The notes under the pieces were generated by a model that saw only the letters and a list, made by a program, of their open reading frames with translations, did no database searches and was not told the DNA's origin. Position numbers and translations under genes: made by a program. This document shows, piece by piece, positions 24,148 through 36,500 of a stretch of DNA of 64,000 bases (its first letter is position 1; each line of letters begins with the position of its first letter). This stretch comes from Anodontia alba (Eukaryota; Mollusca; Bivalvia; Lucinida; Lucinidae): contig OZ024823.1 of NCBI GenBank assembly GCA_964016985.1, positions 108,736,476 to 108,800,475 on the forward strand, read 5' to 3'.

Positions 24148-24306
24148 CATAGCTACAGATTTTTTTTTTTTCTTCTCCATGAAAACATATTGTGGGTACT
24201 CATTAGCGCTTCTAATGAGTACAACAACATATGTTTTCGTGGAGATATAAGAAAAATATTAATGCTTTTTGATTAAAAAAAAAAAACTACCTTATCTGGA
24301 GCCATG
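24148..24306. mobile_element. MITE family B copy
   Basis: ATAGCTACAGATTTTTT to CCTTATCTGGAGCCATG, with a short central stem GTACTCATTAGCGC/TTCTAATGAGTAC. Confidence 0.78.
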
Positions 24307-25450
24307 CAGCATCTCAAGAGTCTGTTGAGACACAAATTATGCTGTTAGAGTAAAAAGATATACCTAGAAGATGTTGCTGCCATTTTGCAAAGAGAGACAA
24401 CTTTTGCAGACAGGAGTTGCCTTCCTAGTACATGAAACCTTTAAAAAATGGGACCACTCTTAAAATGGTAGAATTTGCTCTCAGAAAGAGTAAATTCTTT
24501 CTTTTAAGAGCAACTCCCAGCTAGAAGGGAGGTAAATATTTCCATGACAGAGTTCTTTCCCTTGAAGGAATATCTATTCCCCTTTACAGTGCATACTGTG
24601 TCCCAACAATGATTTTTTGTTGAGACACAATTCAGGCTGCTAAAACCCATTGTGACCTTGGCGACATGTATTTCTCAGTTACATGGCTTTTACACGGTGG
24701 TTATCATTGCTCAGTTGCAAAGCTTCTAGTTGACATCTGAGACATGAAAAATCAACATAATGCTATACACAAACAGCAAAGACCCAGGCCTTTATGGATG
24801 TATAGATACTGGTGAAAAAGTTATGATATCACTTTGTAAAGGGAGACAAGTTGTTACTTAGTATTTAAAAACTTTCAACAATGGGGACTACCCTTAAAGG
24901 AAAGAAACTGCTCCCAAGGGAGCAAATTCTTTCCTTAAAAGAGTAGCTCTCAATGAAAAGGTTGGGAAATATTTCCATGGCAGTGTTATTTCCTTCAAGT
25001 TTACACATTCAATTTAATACAATTTGCGTTAATTCTGTAGTTCCAATATGCTTGTCAGATCAGTTTGCCAGGACCTACAGGCTGTTCTGGGACTTAAATG
25101 GTCAAACATATATGGCATTACACAAATTTTTCTTATCCCATAAAGACTATTACCATTGGAAAACAAATCATGAAAGCCACTTAACAGCTCCTTATTATAT
25201 TTGCAACCGACAAAATACAAAGCATCTGTTTTAGGGTTGTCGCAGCTTACTGACATTGCCCTTGACAAGGCAAGTTGAAGTAGTATCCAGAAACATTCTT
25301 TATTTACTTTTCAGCTCAACAAAGTAAATAATCCAGAGCTTGAACTTAAAAGATGTATATGCAAAAAAACTAAAGTCCACCTCAGTGTCAAGTTGTCTGA
25401 TCAGAGTTCTCACTGTTAGATGATTTGTTGGTTTCTCCGAGTTGTCATTT

Positions 25451-25693
25451 CGAGGGTTGAGCGCAAGACTAAAGTAACTCAAACATATTTTTGAAACCCT
25501 TGTTTAAAGGCAACTTGGACCCCTTTGTAAACAATGCAAATTTAGGTGCCATTGCTCATACGAGCAATGGCACCTAAATTTTCATTGTTTACAGAAAGAA
25601 ATGTTGTAATCTTCACAACGCCTTCATGGTGAGGAGATTAGGTTTGGGGAAAAACAACCATCTGACTTACGCTAGTCTTGCGCTCAACCCTCG
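25451..25693. mobile_element. MITE with CGAGGGTTGAGCGCAAGACT ends
   Basis: 25-bp inverted ends, 23 identical (CGAGGGTTGAGCGCAAGACT and its inverse), with a possible ATTT flank duplication. The centre is a second perfect hairpin, AGGTGCCATTGCTC / GAGCAATGGCACCT. Confidence 0.85.
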
Positions 25694-25942
25694 ATTTAAT
25701 GTCTTTCAATTATGTAGTGATGATATCTAAATGTGCCGGTGGGAACTCATGTCCTTCTATATTTCCTACTTTCCACTGAAAACAGCACTCAACATTTCAT
25801 GCAGGCCATCTCTCTTTAGAAGAAAATACTTGCATGAAATGTCAGCCTTGTTTGATGGAAAAGAAATAGAAAGAAAAATATCCCCAATTTATAGTCTGCT
25901 AGTGTCCCTCTCAGCCAAGTAAAGTTTAACACCTGATAATGG

Positions 25943-26125
25943 TTTGGTGTTTTACATCCCTTTCAACATTATTTAAGTCATACTGAGACAATGCAAGGAT
26001 GATAATGAAAGACCCTGTGCAATGAAGAGCCATACAGTCAGAGCTGAATTCCGCCTCTAGCAATATTTGAATCCGGCACTTATGATCTAAGTCTGGAGCA
26101 ATACCCATTCAGCCACCTGGACACT
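25943..26125 (-). mobile_element. tRNA-derived SINE, family 3 copy
   Basis: GGTGTTTTACATCCCTTTC at the left; A-box complement CAGCCACCTGGACAC at the right. Confidence 0.78.
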
Positions 26126-26889
26126 TAACAGTTTAACACAGTTTTGTCAGACAGATCTACTGTAGATGGGAATCTACCTTGGGATTTTCTGCTTGCAAAT
26201 AAAATAAGGTGCTTCTAGAATGCATAAAAGATTTAAACCAGAAAAAAAGTAAGAAAAGTTAATATTTAAAAAAAAAAAAAAAAAAAGATAAGATATAAAA
26301 GATATAATGTACCACTTCCCCTACTAACCAATTAGTTGTATCCTTTAGCTCCAGATAAGAATGGTATCTTGACAATTTTTTTTTTTTTTTTTTTTCATTT
26401 CTTATAAAAACATATGCTGTGGGTACTCATTGAAGTGTTTGTATTTTTCATATTTTGCCATGATTAGATATGGTCAAAGAAATCAGACAAAACACAGCTT
26501 TTTTTTACTTTCAAATTTCACGTCTTCTTTGGAACTAAACTCCATTCTGAAAAACATTTAACGTCAAGTCCTTTTGTGAAAACGTAACGCAATGTAACGC
26601 GGCAAATAAGATATACGCTACTGTACCATAACATGTAAACTTGAGTACATGAAAAGAGCCACATTAAGCAGCAAACAAGAAAGGCACCGATCAGACTGCA
26701 AGGATGCGATATGATTCGCTATGAAATATGTATCCATTAAAATCATCTATGAGGATTCTGATGAGTTCCTAAAATATCTTCATGGAGAAATAAAAAACCC
26801 CCAAAAACCTAGAATCTGTCTTCTGGAACTAGGCTATTAAATCAGAAATGGTTGATCAGATATATCCGAAGTCTGCATTTACATATAAG

Positions 26890-27277
26890 AATGGTATCCA
26901 GATATACATTTATTTCAGGAAAATGTGTAGTCAAGAGAGAAGTGCCTCAGTGAGGCACTCCTATTAACCATTGTCATGCTGGATAAATCAAGATGCCCAT
27001 TTCTAATTGTCAGCCAATCAGATACTTAATCCAGACTGTTGATATAAATTCACATACTGAATGACAAACAGTGCAGATCCAGATCAGCTGGCTTCTGCAG
27101 AAGCCAACTGATCTGGATCTACACTGTTTGCAAAAGCAGGGCATATCCAGGTTCAGAAGGACAAGGGTTAATGAGTACCCACACTACATTGAAGAAATAA
27201 GAAAAATATCTACTTTTCAAATGAAAAAGAACAAACAAAAAAAAAACAACAAAACACCTTATTCTGGAGCTATGCAG
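26890..27277. mobile_element. MITE family B host of a TTAA element
   Basis: AGAAGTGCCTCAGTGAGGCA is followed by CTCCTATTAA, then a 200-bp TTAA element, then TTAATGAGTACCCACAC and the B right end CCTTATTCTGGAGCTATG. The B centre is thus the target site. The left end of B is weak. Confidence 0.68.
26968..27167. mobile_element. MITE family D (TTAA, CCCTTGTCCTGCTGAA ends)
   Basis: TTAA lies at 26964-26967 and 27168-27171. The ends are CCATTGTCATGCTGGAT and GGTTCAGAAGGACAAGGG. The inner shared hairpin has stem TTGGCTTC/GAAGCCAA (about 27066-27132). TTAA duplication and CCCT ends fit piggyBac-type mobilisation (inference). The insertion into a B element confirms the boundaries. Confidence 0.85.
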
Positions 27278-27454
27278 TCTGTACTTAATGCATCAAACAT
27301 TGAATAAGGTAACAAACAGAAGATACGTATTTGCAACATTATTCATGACTTCATACACAAAACATTATGATTTACAAAAATAAACTAAGAAAAATAAGAG
27401 TTCAGTTTATCCCATATGAAGATAAGAGAGCTTTGTCCACTGAGCTGAGGTGAA

Positions 27455-27522
27455 TTAGTTTCTTTCTTGTATGTTGGATTGTGAGAAACACATCTTAATG
27501 ATATATGGCCGGTTACTTCCAC
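27455..27522 (-). CDS. HNRNPL: hnRNP L terminal coding exon with TAA stop
   Basis: 68 nt after a TTTATTGCAG acceptor. It encodes GSNRPYIIKMCFSQSNIQER then N and TAA at 27457-27455. Family members end with a similar PY.(L/I)K(L/M)CFS strand followed by a short tail. The 3' UTR continues to lower coordinates; several AATAAA words occur but the cleavage site cannot be fixed. Confidence 0.92.
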
Positions 27523-30500
27523 CTGCAATAAAAAGGAGTGAAACATGAGAAAAGAGCTCTTATCAAATACATGGGCAATGAAGACCTTGGTCAGACTGTG
27601 CATCTGCACAATCTGAACAAGGCCTTCCTTGCCTACTTCTACCATCAATGGATAATACAGAATATACGAACAGAGGGGGCCTGGGTATACTGTGGATGCA
27701 CAGCCTTATTTTGGACTTGGATTCTCTCATATGGGAGTCATTACCTGTTGAAAATTGACAGATTTTACTGAAAAGTTAATTAGATAATCCTCACATCATA
27801 TCAAGCATGTATTCAACTGATATTCAAATCCCTAGCTCAAACACTTTTTGATATATCACAATTGAACATTTGAAAAAAGGGGTGTAACTCTGCAAACATG
27901 TTAGCCAGTAAAACAATTGCTGATCAGCTAATTTTTCATCTATTAAAGCAACTTATATGTGAAATTTTAAAACCCTAGCATGCACACTTCATTAGTTATG
28001 AGGTATACCAAAAGGCATGACTAATGGATGGACGAACCAAGAAAAGGCTAAAACAAAAGCAATATGCACCAAACCTTTTCAAAACTGAAGGCATAAAAAG
28101 GATTTCCTCTTGTGACACGGTTTTAATAATATCTGTAGCATATATTTTTGTGCAAAAATAACAATTGGTATCTTTTGATTAACTTTGTATTGAAGCCAAA
28201 ATTCTGAGAAGCACCCCTTGACACTTAAAGTGTCATTCAAAACTGTAGTCGACATTCTTAATTGTTTTTAAATTTCAATGAAAATAAGGCTAGATATTTC
28301 ATGTGACTCATCTGTCTAGCAAATGTGGCTACTAGACAGACAATTCACAGAAATGTCAAGCCCTTTTATCACAAAATAATAAAAGTAAATATCTAAGAAT
28401 GCTATCGGCTACAATCTGAAAGTGCTTTTAAGGTTAATAGGTTTATGTTTTATATAGAATAATTACCCTGAATTTTCTAACAATTAACTTGTTGTTGTGT
28501 TTATCCTAAATTTGAATGAGTGAATTTGACTCATTATAACCCTAAGTACTGGGACAGACAGGCCTAAACAAACAGAGTAGACCAAGATCAGATGCCGCAC
28601 AATGCGGCATCTGATCATGGTCTACACAGTTTGCCACTCATCCAGAACGATTTTGGACACATCAACAGGTAGCAAAATGGACTTTTTCAAATTCTAGGAC
28701 AAGTATGGTAAGGAGTTAAAGTGTCCCAATACTTAGAGTAAATACGGTACCCAGTGATGTGACTTAAAAAGTGCTGGTTGAACACTTTAGTAAATTATCT
28801 TATCTGTACCGACACTGTTTGCTTGGGCAAGTCTCTCTGAACTAGAGCTGGTGTTTGTAAAACACTATGCCCCCAACTGCATGACTCTAACACTGTTTGA
28901 CTCCAACACTGCTTAGCCATGACGGTAACAACAGTACAAATATATGATTTCAATGTTATTTTATCAAAGGGAAATAACTCTAAAATAGGAGATGATTGGG
29001 ATAAGAAAAAAATATGGATCATCTATTTTTTCATGAGGAATCAAAACATGAAATTTCAAAACTTTAGCATACATGGTTCTAAACTTATGCTATACACAAT
29101 AAAGCAACGACATTAAATGGCCCGAAATTGCGAAGGGCCATAACTCCAACATTTCATTTAATTGGTTCAAAATTTATTCAGGTGATCTCCTCCTCAATCC
29201 CAATCAGTATACCAAATATCATGGCTCTAGCTTAAATACTTTTTGAGATATCTTGCTGAAAAAGTCAAAATGCCTAGAACCACAAAGGGCCATAACTACA
29301 TCAATTTTTCATGGAATTCCCTAAAAAGCAAACCAGGTAATCTCCACATCATCCCCAATCAGCATATAATATTTCAAGACCCTAGCTTAAGTGCTTTTCG
29401 AGAAATCTTGCTGACAAGGTCAAAATGAGCAGAACTGCAAAGGGCCGTAACTTTATCAATATTTTCATGGAATTCTCTCAAAATATAATCGGGTAATGTA
29501 CACATCATTCCCACTCACTGTATCGAATTTCAAGAACCCAGCTTAAATACTTTTCAAGATATCTTGCTCACAAGATTTAATTCTGATTTTTTTCAAAGGG
29601 GCATAACTTTAAATAAACATGCTAGGCAAGAAACAAAATACGGGTCGACTATTTTTTCATTGGGAACCCAAATATAAAATTTCAAAACCCTAGCGTGCAG
29701 GGTTCTTAAGATATGGCATGCACAAAAAAAGCTTGATGAACGGACAAACAGTCGGATGGACAAATGAAGGCAAAATAATATGCCCCATCAATTTCATTCG
29801 AAACTGGGGGCATAATCAGGTCATCTACTCATTGCTACCAATCTATTCATCAAGTTTCAAGGCTCCAGCTTCAATAGTTTTTGAGATATTTTGTTCACAA
29901 GGGAAACATGCCCAAATTTACAAAGGGCCATTACTTATGAAATATTTTTCAGAATTTACTAAAAAATTAATCAGGTCATCTACTCATCATTACCAATCAA
30001 TTCACCAAGTTTCATGTCTCTAGCTCTAATAGTTTTTGAGATATTTTGCTGACAAGATAAAAATGCCCAAAATAACAAAGGGGCATAACTCAAGAAGTAT
30101 ATTTCAAAATTTCTTCAAAAGTTAATCAGGTTGTCTACTCATCACTACCAGTCTATTCATCAAGTGTCAAGGCTCTAGTTCCAACAGTTTTTGAGATATT
30201 TTGCTGACAAGGTAAAATTGCCCAAAATTACAAAGGGCCATAACTCATGAAGTATTTTTCAGAATTTCTTCAAAAATTAATCAGGTCATCTACTCATCAC
30301 TACAAATCCATTTACTAAGTTTCAAGGCTCTAGCTCTAACAGTTTTTGAGATATTTTGCTGACAAGATAAAAATGCCTAAAATTACAAAGGGGCATAACT
30401 CAAGAAGTATATTTCAAAATTTCTTCAAAAGTTTATCAGGTTGTCTACTCATCACTACCAGTCTATTCATCAAGTTTCAAGGCTCTAGCTTCAATAGTTT

Positions 30501-33500
30501 TTGAGATATTTTGCTGACAAGTTAAAAATTCCCTAAATTACAAAGGGCCATAACTCATGAAGTGTTTTTCAGAATTTCTTCAAAAGTTAATCAGGTCATC
30601 TACACATCACTACAAATCCATTTACTAAGTTTCAAGGCTCAAGCTCTAACAGTTTTTGAGATATTTTGCTGACAAGGTAAAAATGCCCAAAATTACAAAG
30701 GGCCATAACTCAAAAGGCATTTTTCAAAATTTCTTCAAAAGTTAATCAGGTTGTCTACTCATCACTACCAGTCTATTCATTAAGTTTCAAGGCTCTAGCT
30801 CCAACGGTTTTTGACATATTTTGCTGACAAGATAAAAATGCCCAAAATTACAAAGGGCCATAACTCATGAAGTATTTTTCAGAATTTCTTCAAAAGTTAA
30901 TCAGGTCATCTACTCATCACTAAAATCCATTTACTAAGTTTCAAGGCTCTAGCTCTAACAGTTTTTGAGATATTTTGCTGACAAGGTAAAATTGCCCAAA
31001 ATTACAAAGGGCCATAACTCAGGAAGTATTTTTCAAAATTTCTTCAAAAGTTAATCAGGTTGTCTACTCATCACTACCAGTCTATTCATCAAGTTTCAAG
31101 GCTCTAGCTTTAATAGTTTTTGAGATATTTTGCTGACAAGATTGCATCCATATTTTTTCAAAGAGCCATAACTCAGAAAAGGGGCATAATCCTGTCAAGA
31201 AAAAAAATACGTGTCAGCTATTTTTTCATGAGGAATCCATATATGAAATTTCAAAACAGTAGCATTCACGGTTTTAAAGTTATGCTATGCATCAAAAAGC
31301 GTGACGAACGGACGGACGGACGAACAACCCAGAAGCAATATGCCCCTCCAACTTCTTTGAAGTTGGGGGCATAATAATGGGAGGTACAGTATGTTATTTT
31401 TCTATGTAATTACACACATTTTGCACTGCCAAGAGTAATAAATCCAGTGCATGTCCCAATCCCTGACCACTATGCCAATCCTTTTTCTTTTTCAAAGTAT
31501 GGGTATCACATGATTTATTTAAATTAATTTTCAAGTAAAGGTGTAATTTTCAAACTGTGGTAAGAGACTGAGAGAAACAGTACCTGGATTTGAAACTGGA
31601 TAGTGGTTAGTGAGGACAAGTGCAGCCAAAGCATCTGCCTTGTTGTGGTACTCTACAAGACCAGAGGAACTTTTTTCAGCTGAAACAAAGACAAAACCTT
31701 GCAAGATGTTAACCGTTGACACGAACTAGCCCGTTTAGGCCTGTAGACAAAAATGGATATCTTTGCAAACAGCATAGATCCAGATGAGATGGCTCACAAT
31801 GAGCCATCTCATCGGGATCTATACTGTTTGTCATTCTGTTAATTTTTGACGACTGCCTCTGTTTGCAACATGTGCACGTCCAAATTCAATTATCGTCCAA
31901 ATTGAATTATGGAAGAGTCCATTTCAGAAACTCAGGGGTGAAAGGGCTAGGCAAAATGAGAAGATAAATAAGTACAAGACAGTACCTTTTTGGAAAGGTT
32001 TTTCATGGGAAAATTCTGTCCTTTAAAAAGATTGATGTCCGGGTGAGCGGGAGTCTGGCAAGCATCGTCCACGGTTTACCTTTTGGTTAACCTTTTATCA
32101 AACTGATATGTTACCATTATTCTTCGGAGGAAAACCCATCCATAATGCCATAAGGCATTTTTCTTCTTAACACTATGATTGGTGTCCAGGTATGTGTCAG
32201 AACATAGCAGTATAGCTCCAGATAAGGCACTTTTTTAACTGAAAAGTACTGATATATTCCTAACTTCTCCACAAAAATATATGTTGTGGGTACACATCAG
32301 AAGTGCCTCAGTGAGATGCTTCTATTGAGTACCCATGTTTTCATGAATATAAAAAAATATTTATGTGGATACCCTACTTACGTGACATATGAATTAACCT
32401 AAGTCAAAGACTTAACATGGCTAAAATATACATAGGTTCAGATAAGGGAAATATTCAGGTCAGTTTTGTTACATTAGCATAAACATGTAGAAGCAATGCC
32501 AATGAGTATCAGTGATTCAGCTAGACCAAAATCAGTTCCGGACACACATTCTGTCCAAATGGCAGCTGGTTCTTCTGGACATTCTGAAATTTTCTTGGAC
32601 AAATTATAAAAGCCAGAAAATCACTTTCTGTGGATTCAGCAGTGGGTGGGAGACTAGCGTCATTAACGCCATATCCTTGCAGGGATTCCATTTGGTCACT
32701 GCTGGATTTTGGCATGAAAAATGTGAACTTTTGTTGCTTTCAAAGGGGGCATTTTTTGTGAGAAGTTATGTCCACAAAATCACGAGTAATATATTTCACC
32801 TCACACGGTGTCACATGTAAACAAATTCGATGAGATCAAGGGAAGTAACTTAAACAGGATTCGGCCTTATCTACGTTTCGGCCAAACAATTTAGACTGGT
32901 TCACTTGGTTTACGCACTCGTAACTAACGGGCACTAGCATCGTTAACGCCATTTCCTTGCAGGGATTCCGTTTGGTCACTGCTGGATTTCGGCATGAAAA
33001 ATGTGAACATTTGTTACTTTCAAAGGGGGCATTTTTGGGCGATGTTATGTCCACAAAATCACGAGTAATATATTTCACCTCACACGGTGTCACATGTACA
33101 CAAATTCGATGAGATCAAGGGAAGGGAAGTAACTTAAACAGGATTTGGCCTTATCTACGTTTTGGCCAAACAAATTAGACTGGTTCACTTGGTTTACGCA
33201 CTCATAACTAACAGACATTACCGAACATCACCATGACCACAAAAAAACAATGTTTGATAAGCAGTCCAGTACATCTTAGATTGACCAATCTTCAGTTGTT
33301 TTACAAGATAAAGGTCGGCATCGAAAATAAACTGTAAACAACAGTAGAAATCCTTATATTACAAGCCAAAAATGGCAATCGGACGATGTGTCCAACCAGG
33401 TCAAAAAAGTTTCGGACATCTGGAAATTTTGGCGGACTATGCCAGATGGCCGAATTCAAACTGAATCCCTGAGTATCCAAAATATGTCTTGATGCAAAAG

Positions 33501-36500
33501 TAACAAAAATTTACCTACATTACTACATTATTGCCTTGTCTATGAATATACATTACTCACAGGTGAGTAAGCTTTTATTGAGCCATTGTATGACAGAGTA
33601 CATCCAAAATAGTGTTATAATATTTTAGGTGCTCTGTGATCAGTATCTACAGTATTTGCTCATACAAGCCGATTTCTAGTCCTCTATATTTTAAGGCTGG
33701 AAAAGCTGAAATGAGCTTGTAAACATGTTACAAAGGAACTTACATTTTGCTGGGAACAACATCACCTTGGCTGGGGTACTGGAACCGGCATCTTCGAATA
33801 CCTGCAAGTTTAAAATATCAAACCCTAATGACAATTTTAATTTTAAGCTATCAGACATCGGAGATAATAACTGAAGTCCTAAGACACAGGTTATACTCTA
33901 AACAATATTTCAGTGAGAAATTGGATCTGATATTTATCCTAACAAAAGCAACTGAAATGACTGTCAACTGATCAAACAGAATGTTAACAAGTACTGGTGT
34001 TGTTAATTCCACTTTCTTCTTTTTGTCTGATTTTAACTGAAAAGCCATGAAAATGCCAACTAATCAACAATCTAACCTGTATAATTATGTTATAGATAAA
34101 ATTTCACCTTTCAACAAAGTACAGTGGTATCTCCACTTATGTTCAACCTTGAATAACAGCCACCTCCAGGCACCAGACACTTGTTTGTCACCAGTGTTTG
34201 AACTGAGGTTTAATATCACTGTCAACAATCTTTCAGTCATGTTATGATGGTGTCTAGATGCCCTGTTATAATGCTGCCTCACTGCAGTTTCATGCCCCAA
34301 ACACTAATCCATAGTAGACTGAATGTATAAGACTCTTTTCTATTTTATGTATGTCTGGCTATATGATTTATATATTCCTAGAGAAAAATGGTTGAACTAT
34401 TTGCAAACAGTGGAGACCGTGATCAGATGCAACATTGCAGTGTGTGATCTGGGTCTGCACAGTTTGCCAATTACCCTTTATGGGGTCTCCAGACTACAAT
34501 GGGCTAATGTAATACAACCGCTTTATAACACAGTTCGTTATAACACAGTTTTGGATATAACACGGTTCAAAGATGGATCCCAAAAATGTATAGATTATAT
34601 TGAAAAATGACCATAAATGGTCATTTTTCAATATAATCTATCCATTTTTGTTTGGATATAACACGGTTGTTTAACTAACACGGTTTATGCTATGGACCCC
34701 AACAATAGTGTTATAAAGAGATAGTGGTGTATTGCCACTAGTCACATTATATTGACACAAAACCTAGCTCTTCTTCTACTGCTGCCTTCTAAGTGAAACA
34801 ACAAAGTACCACTTTTAGGAAGTCTTAGGTATACCTGGTCACCCTACAACAGCCAATTCCCAGACATAATAAATTAATAGTCAGATTCTCATTAATTTTT
34901 TTTTCAAAATGGGGGCGGGAGGTGAAATTTTATTTTTTATTTTTCCGGACTACACAGAAATTGGGAGATGGGTGGCTGAAATTATATTGATTTCTGCAAA
35001 CCACCTGTATTTGGTGAATAAAGAATACTTTTTCATAATTCCAAAGTATTATGAAAAAACAAATGGTGTGTGTAATAATCAGAATGGCCTTGCAAGAACA
35101 ACTGTAGAGCTGAAGAAACCACTTTTTTCAGTCTCTCTGAGAACACTATTCGACAAAAAAAAAAGTCATCAATTTATTCTGTTCTGTGTGATTTTTCCTT
35201 TCCTGTCAAACGCTTTCTCTTTTGTATAAATGGTTTTTACCTGTCAGACACAGTTCACAAACAGCATATTTTTTTTTTTTTTCTCCCAGCAATTGCCTCG
35301 ATTCTTGCTGACTGGGAAACGGCACCGCTTTATCAATCGCCCCTGAATTAAATACATTGTGGGGGGTTAAGAAGATTTTGGGTATCGCTGGCTTTAAATC
35401 AATACCAGTCGTTTATTACAGTTTAATTGGCCATGATTTTCACGATCACAAATGCTATTTTCAAGGTGTTTTTTTTTTTTTTTTATTATTACCTGGATTT
35501 GAAAATGGAAGTAGAAATCGACCGGTTGTCTGACCGGAAGCAAATTATAACGATGTGCATTTGCAACAGGGATCCAGTACACCTCGAACAATAGCTGATA
35601 TTGATCGTAGTTAAACGAACAATTTTATGTAGGTAATTACACTTGAAGTATGTAATTTGTTGTCGTATATGCGCAATTTGAGTATTTAATGTAGATTTAA
35701 GTGGAACGGCACTTGCTGATCGGCAAACCGTAAGATTTTTGATATAAAACCGGAACATTGGAGCAGTACTCGTTCTTACGAAAAAGTGTCAACAAGCAAA
35801 TTCCATGGGGAATTTATGTCCCCCGCCTTATTTTTATTTGAGGTGTTAAAAATGGTAAAGTTAACCAGAGGACCATTGGTCCTGTATCAATTACCTAAGT
35901 ATTGAAGCAGGAAACCAGTGATAAAAAATAATTTCAATATTCTGAAAAAAAAACACATGCATATCTTCAGACCATCCTTAAAGCACCTGTAAAGTTTCAA
36001 AGGATCGGCTTAAAACTGTGGGAGGAGTTACTGGGTCAAGGTACTTACTCCCTATACGCTTCTGTAGTATTAGAACTCAAAAAATGTCTAAATTTAAAAT
36101 GCAGAAAAAGTAGTAAAAAATTATTTCAGGATTCTGAAAAAAACACATGCATATGTTCAGGCCATCCTAAAAGCCCTTGTAAAGTTTCAAAAGGATCGGA
36201 CAAAAACTGTGGGAGAAGTTAAGGGGACAAGGTACCTGCACCCTATACACTTCTGTAATATTAGAACTAAAAAAATGTCTAAGTTAAAAATGCGGAAAAA
36301 GTAATAAAAAAATATTTCAGGATTCTGAAAAATCCACCTGCATATTTTCAGGCCATCCTAAAAGCCCACATAAAGTTTCAAAAGGATCGGTCAAAAACTG
36401 TGGGAGGAGTTAAGGGGACAAGGTACCTACTCCCTATAGACTTCTGTAATATTAGAACTCAAAAAATGTCTAAGTTCAAAACGTGTAAAAAGTGATAAAA

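Noticed and set aside
27385..27648. 87-residue minus frame as a gene of its own
   Set aside because: The correct reading is the terminal hnRNP L exon in another frame, set by the phase of the preceding exon (P-GGSNRPYIIKMCFS).
29816..31376. Regular repeat-spacer look suggesting a CRISPR array
   Set aside because: The entire ~157-bp unit is repeated, there are no unique spacers, and the DNA is eukaryotic.
32512..33093. Overlapping 64-102 residue frames at 32512-33093
   Set aside because: They follow the 280-bp tandem duplication on both strands; no domain is recognised and no splice context is seen.
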